64,000 nt of DNA from Straminergon stramineum (taxonomy: Eukaryota > Streptophyta > Bryopsida > Hypnales > Calliergonaceae). The stretch covers positions 15,340,019 through 15,404,018 of the forward strand of contig OY987270.1 of NCBI GenBank assembly GCA_963920665.1. Reading direction: 5' to 3'. The translations under genes were made by a program, and so were the position numbers. Of the stretch, positions 1-11,934 are shown in pieces. Every line of letters starts with the position of its first letter. Position 1 is the first letter of the stretch. Below the pieces are notes generated by a model that saw only the letters and a list, made by a program, of their open reading frames with translations, had not been told where the DNA came from and searched no databases.

Positions 1-258
1 GTGCTCCAATATCTCAATTCTAGATAATGAACAAAGAGGTTTGAAGGACTTTTTTTGCCACAAAACTTCTTGTTTATCCAAACCAAAGGAACGCTTGTCT
101 TTTCAAAGACCACACTTTCTGTAGGATGGATTTGTTGAAACTGAGGTAAATAAAATATGCTTTTAGACATAAAAGCAAAAATTTGTCAAAACTTCAAGAA
201 AGGATACAGGCATAAGGAGTTAACTGACAAAGACAAATTTCTCAAGCATGAATCTTAC

Positions 259-1589
259 CTCAGTGAGCGCTTGATGTTGCCAATGGCGAGAGAGCCTGTG
301 GGGGCGAAGTACCAGAGCGAGACAGTGCCGCTCACTACCAAATGTTGAAGAACCATTGACACCATAATCACCCAAAAAGCCGTGAAGCCTGCGATACCAG
401 AACCCACACATTGAGAAAAGCACTGATTTACCAATGACCCAAACCAACCATTCATTGATGAACAGTCTCTCCAAATTTCAGTACATGGAAGCACTCACTC
501 ACTCAATTGTTATAATCTGATATGAAAACTAGTGCAAATTAGATCTATGACTTTCCTGAGCAGTAGGATGAACCCAATTATTCAGAACTATCCAAAAGCG
601 CAGTACAACACCCAAAACAAAAAAAATAGACTCCCAAATCTGGTTCAGAGGAAAGGGTTGAGAGCAAAGAATAACTTACTTGCAAAAGTGATATAAGCAT
701 AGACCCATCCCGGACGCTCTTCCTGGCAGCAAGGACTTCCAGTGGCAAGATCACATCCCTTAAGCGGATCATTCACAACATCAAAATCCGGGACTATCTC
801 ACCAACATTGAACGCATACCACATAAACGTAAAAATCGGTCCATTCACGAACACCATCCATCCCATCAACAGCAACGGATTCACAACCAGAAGCACGAAA
901 TACTCCTTCCAAAACCCCGTCGCCATTCTCAGCACCTCAACTCCATTCTCCACAGCGCTTGCCGTCCAATTCTTCCAAAGCGAATAAGCAAGCACAGCCG
1001 TCATACCGGGAAGGTACAACCCGAAAGTAATGTGCGTACTCGTGTCCACCGCTGCGCAGACTTTGGAGTTCCAGAGACACAAGAGACCAAAACTGAGGAA
1101 CCACAAGAGACTTGAACCGAGCCAGTAGAGGGACATCACGGGCGCAGAAAGTAAAAGCATGGGGCGTGTGTAACGACGCAGGAGGGAGACGAGCAAGAGA
1201 CTGAGTGGGATCGTCAGTACAAAAGCAGAGAGGGAGGCGATGACTGCAAGTGTTACAAGTGCAGAATTAGAATCGGGATCAGAATCAGGATCCTTCGGAG
1301 TCTGTTGTTGTGTGATTTCGCATGTGTTGGTGGTGGGGTTGAAGTGCGAAAGGCGCAGTTTGGTGTCCATGTTGAGGGTGTCTGTGTGTGTGGAGGCGAT
1401 GATGCCGAATGTGAAGGTGGTGAGGATGGCTGTGAGGAAAAGGAAGGTGAAGATGGAGTCACGGTAGGGTCTCTCGGATCCTGTGGGGAAGGGTGTTTGG
1501 TGGGATGAGGCTTCTTGTTTCAGATTTCTGGGGGTTTGGGTCTGGTCGTGTAACAGCGGCTCTTGGGATTCGACATTGTTGGACTCCAT
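259..1589 (-). CDS. Choline-transporter-like (CTL/SLC44, PNS1-like) membrane protein, 5' part
   Basis: Multi-pass membrane transporter of the choline-transporter-like family; the substrate in plants is not settled. Two coding exons are visible: 680-1589 (303 codons plus one base, from the ATG at 1587-1589) and 259-388. The first ends at a GTAAGT donor, the second starts after a CGCAG acceptor, and together they restore a Ser codon and the reading frame. Exon 2 ends at an AG|GTAAGA donor, so the gene continues past the left edge. The first exon has a short polar N-terminus (residues 1-42), a membrane segment near 43-70, a Ser/Asp/Pro-rich loop, then hydrophobic segments near 108-138, 142-172, 186-208 and 228-263. 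Exon 2 carries the family-type stretch LVVSGTVSLWYFAP, like the conserved SGTV-WYF region of CTL proteins. The missing C-terminal half prevents exact assignment within the family. Confidence 0.82.
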
Positions 1590-2673
1590 GGTTTGTGATT
1601 GGGCGTCCTAGATAGAGTTGGAATTCACCGTTAGAAATACAATGGACTGGAAACTGGCTTCCATTCAGCTAAGAGACTCGAGAGCCTTGTGTAGCGATAT
1701 TACACCAGGTCACCAAGCATTATAGCTACCTTTCCTAGAAAGAAATGACCAACAAGAAATCTCTTCACAAGCACAGCTCCCAAAGCATACGCTCGTCTCA
1801 AGGAAAGGAATTCATTACCTTCATCTGTAGCAAACCCCAGGCAAACTCAAGCTACCGACAGCTGTGGAGGTGATGAAACCACGCAGACTTCACTAAGGTG
1901 TGCGCTGAATTAATTAATCCATGCAATCGGACTAATTGAACAGGTGACAATCGACGTATTCTACATTACATGCAGGGTGCACAAGCCGCTAGCTAGAGAA
2001 TTCCATACTGCACACCGACAGGAGTTCACAGACAGAATTGGTCCTGAAAACCAACAACTCAGAGCAGAAGTAGCTGGTGCAAGTAGCCTAAACCCATACC
2101 TTGCACTTATTGTGCTCAAAATCCCTGATCTCCAAATCAACCCTTCCGTTCAAATCACCCTCGGTTCGCACAGTTTCTCCCCACCTTCAAATCCATCGGC
2201 TGTTCAGTTTTCGTGTAAGCTTTTATCACCCCATTGTACGAAGGATCTGTCCAGCTCCAAAACTACGCACACAAATGTGAACACTTTAGTACCAGTGTTG
2301 CATATCCCAGTAAATTACAGGCTATGGAAATTTGTCCAAATTCATAGAATTTCGGGTTCCAAGAGGTGAATCCTTTGAGACGTCGATCAAGGTCGGATTT
2401 TTATACAAATGAGGTTGAATTGGTCGGTCGGTCGGTCCGACGATTATTCAATGGCTTTGAGTTCCGTGGTCCGACAGATCGACCGATGTGAGTGGTTGAA
2501 TGGAAGCAAGTCAAGTACGTTACGTTACTGTGCTTGCTGTCAGACTCCGAGAGGCTGGTGTGCAAATTTTCAACTCATGCGGGAACGGAGTTGAAGAGGA
2601 GAGTCACAAAAGTAAGTTAGCAGCTTACATTTTTGTAGTTCTCCAAATCGCCGATGTTTTAACATTTTTATAG
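1590..2673. other. Upstream region of the transporter gene, no clear gene
   Basis: Moderately GC-rich, apparently low-copy sequence that should hold the 5' UTR and promoter of the minus-strand transporter gene; a TAG at 1610-1612 on the minus strand could be a 5' UTR splice acceptor. A plus-strand open frame at 1944-2369 (141 codons) has no recognisable motif and I do not call it a gene. A short GGTC repeat (about four units) lies at 2422-2437. Confidence 0.4.
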
Positions 2674-2844
2674 GTAGGCAATGGTCCTCCCATGATGGGT
2701 AGACCAGCATGCTTTGATAGATACTTGGGAGAGACTTATCAAATAATTCGAGGATTGGGGTTGGCTGAGGAGCCATATAAGACAATTTTGTTTAGTAGAG
2801 GGTTCCACATTTCAAGGATGCAAAAGGGACCCTTGTTTCATTAG
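2674..2844 (+). other. Exon-like open fragment, unknown
   Basis: After a good acceptor (TTTTTATAG ending at 2673) there are 56 open codons to a TAG at 2842-2844. The peptide begins VGNGPPMMGRPACFDRYLGE and then has a stretch reading like ordinary protein (GLGLAEEPYKTILF). Composition is unlike the AT-rich surroundings. I do not recognise it and see no upstream exon, so it may be a last exon of an unseen gene, a gene remnant, or chance. Confidence 0.2.
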
Positions 2845-5800
2845 TTAACAATGTTCTCATGCCAATCAACTGGGTGAAGGTTGAGAAAGGCTATTTGAAC
2901 TCTAATGATCCCTATTGATACATAATTTGTTACAATGAGAAAGATTTGCAAAATTTTCAATGCATATTGGGTTGAAATTGGCAAAATGTTGCTCCTTGAA
3001 ACCTTAAATTTTCCATAGGCTTTGCCATTCATTCTTTGGATGAGGTTAGTTTCTAGCAACAAATCACCAAATGTATTTACATTGGTCACTAGCCTAGAAA
3101 GATGTCAGCTTATGACCAAGGTAGTCACTCAAAAATGATATGATCTTATACATCTGTAGGTGCATTCTTTATTTCTACAATAATCTAGAAAGTCATCAAT
3201 TGGCCACTTCTTGGTTGTAGCCTATTGTCCCATCATAGGACTAGAGTGAGATGCATAGAAAATCGAAAATTTTTATTAACTCACTTCCATTGTGTATATT
3301 AGATTCTTACAATAACTTGAGGATATAGGATAGGGACTCTGAAAAGTACTAAGTGCCTAAGAGTCACTTGAACAAATGCTTTTGATATGTAAATCTCCTT
3401 AATTAATATACACAATATAAGATCATCTACTTCAATAATATTAGTCCCTTAATTTTCCCATATAGTACATAAATGATGCATTCTTTGGTTCATTTGCATT
3501 AGATTCTCATAGACTCTCATTTTCCATATTTGTACATCTTAAGTAATCAATATTTAGATTTTAGTGGCATATTTTGGTCCAAATGTAGTTCTAGCATTTT
3601 GGACAATGATGATTATGGGTGCTCATATCTTAAATATTAGATAAGTTGACACTGTCTATATAGTTTTCTACATATTGGAAGTGGGACTACCGGTACTAGA
3701 AGTGGAATTTCTCTCAATTCTAAAAGACTATAATCGAGGTTGCATATTTCATTTCCAAAGTTTTTGACAGTCATTCATAGAACACTTGTAGTCTTCAATG
3801 GCTTTATAAAGTTAATCTCTAATGGCTCTTGAATCTTAAGGTAGTCCAAATGTTCACATTGATTAATAGGATGTATTACAAAATGAAACTTAGAATAGTA
3901 ATTTCACAATGACTTTCAAAAAAAAGTTGTAAACTATAGAGTAAAGATCATATCTATGTAATTGATTGGATTTATCTTTGCACTAACCAATAGTTATCAA
4001 TAAAATAAAAAACAAATACTTCAAATCTCCTTTTTAAATCCATCGTGAATGGAATATTTTATAATTTTCAAAATAACTTTTTCGCTATAAGTTTGTAATG
4101 TAAAATTCTACTCATAGTAATTTGCATAGTAACTATTCAAGATTTTTGAATTATTTGTAGATCCAAAAATGAATATTATTTATTTATCAAATTCACATTT
4201 GGAGCGTTGTTTTTGAAATATAGTATTAAATTGAGAAACTTAGATTTTTGGAATGTACATAACATGCTTATAGACACTCTATTATGTGAACAACTTTTGA
4301 CCTATAGTTCTTTTCAGCCTTAAATTTTGGTGATGTTATTTAGTATTATATTAATTTCCCTATTTTATTTATTTTAAAATATTCTTTTCCAAATGGTCAT
4401 ACTATTGTGAGTAGGAGTCCAAATGGTACAAAATGAACTAGTCATTCTTGCAATCACCCACTTTAAAACAATTGCCTTGTGATTTGAGTGTAAGTGTATT
4501 TGGTAAACAATATTGTATGTGTGGCAGTGATTGCCACTTCTAAGTGTTTATAGTATCAAATTTGTGTCACTATATAGTATACACTTGAATTCATGAATTA
4601 ATGTATATTTATATACTTATTAATTAATTGAGTATCCCCTCCATATTTCTATTTTTGAAATTTTTTATACTCTAATCAATATGGAATAATACATAGTATA
4701 TGTAATTGTATGCATATGTTGGCAAGATAATATCATTAGTATCATTTATTAATATATGTATCTATACATTGTAGCATACTATAACCATATATATTTTGTA
4801 TATAGTATATATCCATATATCATATTGTACTATATTCATATGTATTTTGTATGTAGCCTTCCCATATCAAAAAAATAATGGATTTGGTTTGGAGGGTAGA
4901 CTAGGAAAATTAGATGTATTCTTTGTATTTTGCCATTGTTATTATTATACACTACATCAATGGCATTGGGAGGGGGGAGTTTATTCCTATTCAATCAAAT
5001 GGTGAGGTTTTCTTGAGTCAAGGGGAGCAAGGCAAAGGCAAAATTGCCTACCACTTATTAGTGGACAATGATTTCAAACCTTGAAACCAAAGACCAAAAA
5101 AAATGACCACTAATATTGACATAAATAATCAAATTTAAAAAGATGAAAATAGTGATTGAATTTACAGTTGAGGACCTTGTATCAAACTGCCACGTATATG
5201 GCATAATTGTATTGTAGTTGCAATGTTGTTGGCAATTTTAGAAACAAAGAATGTTTTGCTTGCCAAGTAGGAGGACAAGCTCAACTTCCAAGTGGTGACT
5301 AGTCATCCACTTAACAATTTTTTAAAGAATGGAAATCAAGTTTTGGATTCAAAATTTTTTTTATTCTCAACTCAATTTTTCAATATATAAAAAAATAGAA
5401 TTTGTAGTGCAAGATTTTTAGTCTTATAACCTAGTGTATTATGGTGTAAAAAAACTCCTTTTCTTCACTTTAAATGCAAATATCTTCCAATCTACCCAAT
5501 CAAAAGTGATAAAATTTCTTTTATCCATTTTCACACACGTCCAGTGCAAGTACCTATAGTTGAATATGCTAAAACTCAAAAGTGTTGAAATTTTACTCAT
5601 CACATAAGAAATGTCAATTTTGAAATATTTTTTGAGAAGAAATTGGCCTTACAGCTTCTCTAGATAAAAATGTAGGGGGGTTCTTTCAAAATTTGAATAC
5701 AATTTTCATATTTGTAGCCTTTACACGAATGTTGAATGTTAATAACATAGCATGGAGTAATTTTCAAATCACAACATTTTCAACTATAAATTTAAACCTT

Positions 5801-6259
5801 CATTTGGAGGTCACTAGTAGCGCAAAGAGTAGTGAATCCCTAGTATGTATTTCCCAATTTATTTCTTCAACTTATTTTGGAGAGTTTCAAGTTGCAGGGC
5901 ATACACATTTTTTGATTAAAATTTTTGAAAGGTGAAACCTTAACATTTCATAAGCATTGAAAAAATATATATTTTTTTTAAATGTCAAGCATCACAATCT
6001 TACAATTGGTAAGGTTTTCTATTCTAAAACTTTTAGGAAGGTACCTGTACTAAATTAAGTAAAGGATCCTACGGTTGAATTTATTAATGAATAAATTTAG
6101 AAGAAGATTTTAAACAAATATATATTTTTATATTAGTTTGCAAATTTATAAAATTTTGGACATGCTTCCAATTTTGCTTATTTATTATTTTAAAAATTGA
6201 TATGAACATTGGGTATTGCAAAGTTTGGAATTTTTTTGAATTTTACCAACTATATTCCT
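2845..6259. other. AT-rich intergenic stretch, no gene seen
   Basis: About 3.4 kb of AT-rich sequence with stop codons in all frames. It contains short TA-rich runs (for example 4600-4850) but no supported gene, RNA or bounded element. Confidence 0.6.
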
Positions 6260-6758
6260 TTAACCCCTAAATGTTCAAAGTCTTCTTCAAAATGTCAATT
6301 CAAAAACCCCCATTATAAAGTACTATTCAAAAGAATATTTTGGAAGTGATACACAAATAAAATTTGTAGATTTTCAATTGTAGATTCCATCCATACGGTT
6401 AGATCCACTAATGCTATCACCAATATTTTTTTAAAATATTGAAAGAAAATTAAAAAGTCCTTCAAAATTTGATTATAAACAAAAAATTATCATTTTTTGG
6501 ATTAAATTTTTGGATTAGATTTGAAATGAGGTTCTTGACATAGTGACTTTTTGAAATTTTTGTATTCTTAAAATCTATGACCTCATTTTTGCAAATCTAG
6601 CTTTGAACTTGAGTCAATGCAATTTTGGCTTGGTCAAGCACTTGGTAAAGTATCTCTACAAGTAAGGATGACTTTCATCCAAGCAGTGTTGAAGATGAAA
6701 CTTGAGTTTCAATCTATTCATTATCTAGAAAGTGGACCTCAGAGTGCTTAGGGGTTAA
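6260..6758. mobile_element. TTAA-bounded miniature element, family B copy 1
   Basis: The left end reads TTAACCCCTAAATG and the right end is the inverse TTAGGGGTTAA, giving about 11 bp of inverted terminal repeat including the TTAA, which may be the target duplication. The interior matches two other copies (11365-11934 and 32476-33068): shared blocks include TATAAAGTACTATT, ATATTTTGGAAG-TGATA, TGTAGATTTTCAATTG and, near the right end, ACTTTCATCCAAGCAGTG. About 0.5 kb, no coding capacity, so it is non-autonomous. Confidence 0.72.
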
Positions 6759-7540
6759 ATTTATTCCCATATTGAACCAATTTTCCTAGCACCAAGTCTA
6801 GATATTTTCTCTATTCTTTGTTCTGAAGTAGAAATTTCATAGATTTTTTCCCCCTTTTTTTTTTCCCCTCAATGTTAACAAATTGCAACTGATTTTTTTC
6901 CCAATTCCACCGGCTAAACTTTGAACTAACAAACTTCATGTCCGTGTCACGAAAGATCAAGCTCACCTTCACAGCGGCATCATCAGAAGGCTCCACATTC
7001 GCCAGTCCACAGTGTTTCTATCCAATCCTCCAGTTGCACCAACCGAGGAGGACAGGATTGCAAGTGCCGCTGGACTACGGATGGGACAGATTTCTAATGA
7101 AAGAAAGTCTTGACGATGAAGCTATTAATCAAAGCAGTGGCACCTGCCATGAAAAATTCTACTCAGGAGTACTATTTTAATTTTAATTTCGCATCGGTGC
7201 AGCTTCTGTAAGAATCTCTGCACTCATCCCCGCGACTCGCGCGGCTTGAGCTTGAAGCTTTTTGGCTAATCCATAAGAATGTCGAAAAGAATTGTAGAAT
7301 TCCAATTTTCGACGCTGATTGCTCATTCACCTCTGCCTGTTTTGAATCCCCGTTAACAAAATACTTGTAAGTTGTGAGTGTTTTGGGAGAGATTGTGATT
7401 GTTGGGTGCTCGTTCTGTCTTGATGTTTGGGTCGTTAGAATTGGTTGCTCAGCAGAGTCGGTAAGAGGTTTGATTTCTTGTGTTTGACGATCTTGGATAA
7501 ACATTGTGGGTTTTAAAACCGTAGGTTGAGATTTTCTAGA
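6759..7540. other. Low-copy spacer with two weak open frames
   Basis: Contains a C/T homopolymer run near 6850-6870 and a less AT-rich block at 6930-7520. The plus frame 6938-7180 (80 codons) and the minus frame 7172-7504 (110 codons) show no recognisable domain. The block at 6885-6930 resembles 50545-50600, so part of it is dispersed repeat. The right part may be promoter or 5' UTR of the gene at 8068. Confidence 0.35.
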
Positions 7541-7993
7541 ACAAAAGAGAGCAAGTGCTTTCTGATTTTGATTCTGCGATCGAGCGCGTGGATAGATGTT
7601 TCATTCGATCTGACTGAAATGCTATGGTCGAGTGTTGAAGAGGAAGACGTCGTGTTTTTTCTGGGTTCTTTGAGGGGGTTCGAATAAAATGAGGGAGTTC
7701 TCATGTAGTTCAGTTTCTGTAATTTGAAAACAGAGTTTTTAGAAGTCAAGAGAACAAGGTTGTTTTGAACAGAAGAGAACAAACTTTCTCTGGTTTTGAA
7801 TCAGTAGCTGGGTCTCTGTGATCGAGCGTGTGGATAGATGTCTCATTCGATCTGAGTGATATGCTATGGTCGAGTGTTAGAGAGGAATTCGTGGTGTTTT
7901 TGCTGGATCCTTAGCTGGAGGCCGAATGAGGGAGATTTTAAGTAGTCCAGTTTCTGTAATTTGAAAACAGAGTTTCTTAGAAGCTAAGAGAGG
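7541..7993. repeat. Tandem direct duplication (about 228 bp period) upstream of the VOC gene
   Basis: Two diverged copies lie head to tail at about 7541-7768 and 7769-7993. Both contain, in the same order, GATCGAGCG-GTGGATAGATGT, CATTCGATCTGA, TGCTATGGTCGAGTGTT, GAGGGAG and TTCTGTAATTTGAAAACAGAG followed by TTAGAAG-AAGAGA. The second copy ends about 75 bp before the VOC start codon, so the duplication covers its probable promoter and 5' leader. Confidence 0.85.
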
Positions 7994-8015
7994 ATTTAAC
8001 TATTGCATTTCACTA

Positions 8016-8067
8016 TTTTCTGTTCGCGCAGTGCTTGTCGACAACCACATTGAAGAAGAGCAGCGCC
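8016..8067 (+). promoter_or_regulatory. Probable 5' UTR splice acceptor and leader of the VOC gene
   Basis: A pyrimidine-rich run followed by CGCAG ends at 8030, then 37 bases of GC-rich leader run into the ATG at 8068. The sharp change in composition at 8031 fits an exon edge. The matching donor would lie in the duplicated region upstream and was not identified. Confidence 0.4.
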
Positions 8068-8538
8068 ATGGCGAAGATCACGCCCTGTCTCTGGTTCAAC
8101 TACACCGCGGAAGAGGCGGCGAAGTTCTACATTACTCTCTTGCCGGACTCTCGGATCGACGAGATCGTGCATTCCCCAGCGGACAATCCCAGCACGCAAA
8201 AGGGTGCTGTGCTCCTGGTCAAATTCTCTCTGGGAGGGCAGCCGTTCATCGGCCTCAACGGCGGGCCCCTCTTCAAATTCACGGAGGCTGTGTCTTTCAC
8301 CATCGACTGCGAAGATCAAGCCGAGGTCGACCGCCTCTGGGACACACTAATCTCAGATGGCGGCAAGCCGAAAGCGTGCGGCTGGCTGGAGGACCGGTTT
8401 GGCCTATCCTGGCAGATCGTCCCCAAGATCCTTCCACAGCTCATGAGCGACCCGAAGGATCCGGCGCACGTACAGCGAGTGATGCAGGCCATGATGCAGA
8501 TGGAGAAGCTCGACATCGCCAAGCTCTCAGCTGCTTAA
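8068..8538 (+). CDS. VOC-superfamily PhnB-like protein (3-dmu-9_3-mt type)
   Basis: Single-exon gene for 156 residues, related to small bacterial PhnB-like proteins of the vicinal-oxygen-chelate (glyoxalase/bleomycin-resistance) fold; enzymatic role unknown. The N-terminus ITPCLWFNYTAEEAAKFY, the middle GGPLFKFTEAVSFTIDC and the C-terminal CGWLEDRFGLSWQIVP are the usual landmarks of this group. The length is typical of one domain. The start is the first ATG (GCCATGGCG) in the frame; the frame stays open back to about 8035 without another ATG. A strong acceptor (CTGTTCGCGCAG ending at 8030) suggests an intron in the 5' UTR. Its GC-rich codons contrast sharply with the AT-rich flanks. The bacterial-type sequence suggests old horizontal transfer, but that is inference. 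The upstream region is tandemly duplicated. Confidence 0.85.
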   Translation: MAKITPCLWFNYTAEEAAKFYITLLPDSRIDEIVHSPADNPSTQKGAVLLVKFSLGGQPFIGLNGGPLFKFTEAVSFTIDCEDQAEVDRLWDTLISDGGKPKACGWLEDRFGLSWQIVPKILPQLMSDPKDPAHVQRVMQAMMQMEKLDIAKLSAA

Positions 8539-11364
8539 GTCATCACTCCGTCTCGCTCACTACCTTGTCTTGAAGATTGTGCCGAATTGTCCCAGCCTTT
8601 ACCAACCAAAGTCTGTAGCTATGAGTCAGGTAACGAATTAGTTCGTTGGCTAAGTGATGACGTCTTTGAAGAGAATCTTTCTTTTGCGTCCTTGAAAATT
8701 CTGTCCAAGTTTCTCCCACTGTAAATCGAAATCTGCGATGAAATTGCATATCTCGTGTCCGCGTCCTGTCAAGTTCCGTTTTGTGAAGGGTTTCTTCTCT
8801 TAGGTATCAATGTCAGTTGCCACGATATGTAGAGTCCAGGCAATGTAAGAAATTAGACTGCTGCCTACTTGGAACAACGTCGTAGTCATGGTGTGAGTGA
8901 GGACATCCGTGTCGTTGTTGATTACGTGGATATCACTTTTAGTATTTCGTGTAATGGGGAGACTGCCCATGTTTCTCCCTCTCCACTCCAATTCTGCAAT
9001 AGCGCATAGAATTGTGTCTCTAGTATCTTCTTACCTGAGGCTTGGAAGACAGTGAATGTTGCTGCAAATTGCAGTCGGTAGAGTGTCGATGTAATTTTTT
9101 TAAATGGAAATGTTGAGTACATTGAAAGAAAAATGTACACCGCCTTGCAATCATATTTCTTGTTGATGCACCTCACAGTCCTAGCTCCCAAATAAGCAAT
9201 CCTTCAATTAAACTTAACTGAACTTACCGCATAGCAAGTCAAGTGATTGTTTCCCACGGAAACTGAGTTCTGGCAAGGAAAAAATATGACGAGGTTTAGT
9301 GTGAGTGATGTGCAATTTTGCACATCCACTCATCAATTCCAAGTGTTGGAAAATAATGAATGCAAGTGCACTTCTGAGCCCACAAAGTCGGTGCCTACTC
9401 CTGTCAATTCGTGTACGGATTAATGGCATTCATGGCAGTTGCCGATCCCAGTTAATGGCCTCACCGCCTTCCCAAGCTGAACTGTCAAAAGAGTCGCCCA
9501 ATCCCATTCCTTTAACTCATATTGATGAATCAATAGTAAAGTAAGCACCGTTTGTTGCCTACAGTAACTACACCTAAAATCGCACAAATAAGCAATTATG
9601 CATGGTTATCATTACTATATTGGAATTTTTTTGTGGGATCTTGTTTGAAATCAAAAGGGGATTCTAGATTCTCTTGGATTGCATTTTTGGGAGACCATAT
9701 GAATAAACTATAAATTTTCTAAGAGTTGAAAATAGGTGTTTCTAAAACCAATCATAGACTCTCATGAATTGTGGGAGTATATTTTAGCTAAGCCAGAATC
9801 TAGACTGTTCGGTTTTAGAAAGTGATTGAAATTAGGTGTAGTTACCTCATTCCCCATTACAATTACAAATGGCCTACATACATTCAACATATTCAAAAAG
9901 AGTGTCAATACAAAAAACTAAATTCCTAGCCCTACATGTTTAGTTTTCATCATTTTCTTAGGTCACAAAATATGGACAAATTATCAAGATGACTAGTCAT
10001 TATGACTAAATTACACGCAATCTATATCTTGTTGTCATTTTATTAAGAAAAACGTTCAATACAAACACAAATGCAATCTAGAATAAGTGAACTAAGGTAG
10101 GAAGTCCATAAAGTGCCCATTTAACCTGTAAACAACTGTACAACCATTTTCTAGTCGATGAATGATCAAGAATCCTTGTATATTGAACATAAGTGCAATA
10201 ATACATCCTTGGAATCTTGTGGGGATGTCTTATACGAAAGTTTGACTTCCAATGAGTGCTTTTGGAATTTTTTTAACCAACTATTCACACTAAGCTAAAA
10301 AATATGATATCCACAGGCACCAGCTCATCTTTTAAGGGTTAAGAAGTAATAATCAATTTTGGGAGGTTAGGCTTGATGAGATAATTTTTAGTAAATCTTC
10401 CTTAAAAGACAAATGGGATTGGCATCTAACTCAACCATTTCATATTTTTAGAACTTCGTGGAATAAATTATGTAATTTTAAAGTTGAAATGGAGTGGTCA
10501 CTAAAAAGTGTTGACATCTTGAAATTTACAATATTTGCAAATTGTTGGCACGATGAAAAGCAAAATGTGCTTCTACATTAGAAGATGCATTTAGACCTCT
10601 AGCCTTAGTGACCAAATGGATGGTGGCATTTAATAACTTTAGAATAAAACTAATGTATCCAATTAGCTCATAAATTTAGGACTCTAGAATATTAACCCTT
10701 GAAGGACATTGAGGACCAAAAGTGTCCAATGGATGACTTCATTGTTCATTGTACAATAGAAACAAAGAATGCATTTGTTGGTTCAATAATCAAAGCATTT
10801 TGGTAACTACCTTGGTCATGGGAGGCACATCCTTGAAGGATTGATAAAATATGATGAAAGCCAAACATGTTGAGCCCATGTATCAAGTTTCATGTAAGGA
10901 GAAACCCCCAAAACTGTTCAATGCCTAGTTACTATTATTAAGTTGGTCAAAGTTACAAAGGGTCAAAGTTTTTATTATAGAGGTTCTGGGATGTTTATTC
11001 CAACATAGGTACCTCAGTACATATTTCCAACAAGCTACATGTGATGGCTTTAAAGAGTGACCTACTATTGACAACAAATGGATGCACTATTTATTGAAAA
11101 AAACTCTCTATTTGTACTTTCTTATCCATTCATCTCTCTTCCCACCTTAGTTAGGGACAAGTGCCAAAACTAATTATAATAGGTGAATTTACAAGCCCAA
11201 AATGGATCCAAATGAAAAATTCTCATTTAGACTAAGTGAAATATACATTCTTGGGGGAAAAAATGGATTTTTTTTGCATTCTTGATTGAGCTCAATTTCT
11301 AAAGGAGGTGCACATAGAGTGAAGACAGTGCTTTTGGTCATTGGCACATTTGGGAATGCCCACC
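8539..11364. other. Intergenic region, no gene seen
   Basis: 8539-9540 is less AT-rich and probably holds the VOC 3' UTR plus low-copy spacer; the open frames at 8922-9191 (minus) and 9305-9544 (plus) have no recognisable features. From 9541 on it is AT-rich with TTAA-CC-like ends at 10119, 10333-10345 and 10689 that may be decayed elements, but I could not pair them convincingly. Confidence 0.5.
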
Positions 11365-11934
11365 TTAACCCCTAAACATCTAGATGCATCTCCAAGAATT
11401 GATGATTTGAAAAAAATCATTGTAAAGTACTATTTGGAAGCATATTTTGGAATTGATATACAAATAAAAGTTGTAGATTTTGATTTGTCACTTCTATCAA
11501 TACAATTAGATTCACCAACCATTTTTTTACAAATTATGAAAGAGAAATTCCAAAATTCTTTCTAAATTCATTTACAAGCAAAATATTATCATTTTTTGAG
11601 TATAATCTGTTGAAATGGATTTGAAAAAAAGTTCTTTTCATTTAATGATTTTTTGAAATTTTTGTGTACTTCAAATCTATGACCTCATTTTGACAAATCC
11701 AGTTTTGAACTAGAGTCAATGCAATTTGACTATTAGAAATACTTGTATATTTGTAATTTAAAAAAAGAAAATGTACTCTAATAACAACAAATCCAACCAC
11801 TAGATGGGACAACAACTTGACAAAGTGTCTCCACAAATTAAAATAACTTTCATCCAAGCAGTGTTGAAAATGAAACTTGAGTTTCAATCTGTTCGTCGTC
11901 CAGAAAATGGACGTCGGAGCGCTTCGGAGCTCAA
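11365..11934. mobile_element. TTAA-bounded miniature element, family B copy 2
   Basis: Begins CCTTAACCCCTAAACATC. The right end (GCGCTTCGGAGCTCAA) is a decayed version of the GCGCTAAGGGGTT end seen in the copy at 32476-33068. The interior shares long blocks with the other B copies (AAAAAAATCATTGTAAAGTAC, TTTTGGAATTGATAT, AAAGTTGTAGATT, ACTAGAGTCAATGCAAT, ACTTTCATCCAAGCAGTG). No coding capacity. Confidence 0.68.

Noticed and set aside
742..1508. Plus-strand open frames and a second minus-strand frame within the transporter exon
   Set aside because: They overlap the transporter exon in other frames and show no domain.
10117..10346. Possible further TTAA-bounded element
   Set aside because: The ends (TTTAACCTGTAAA and TTTTAAGGGTTAAG) are only weakly complementary and the interior matches no other copy that I could see.
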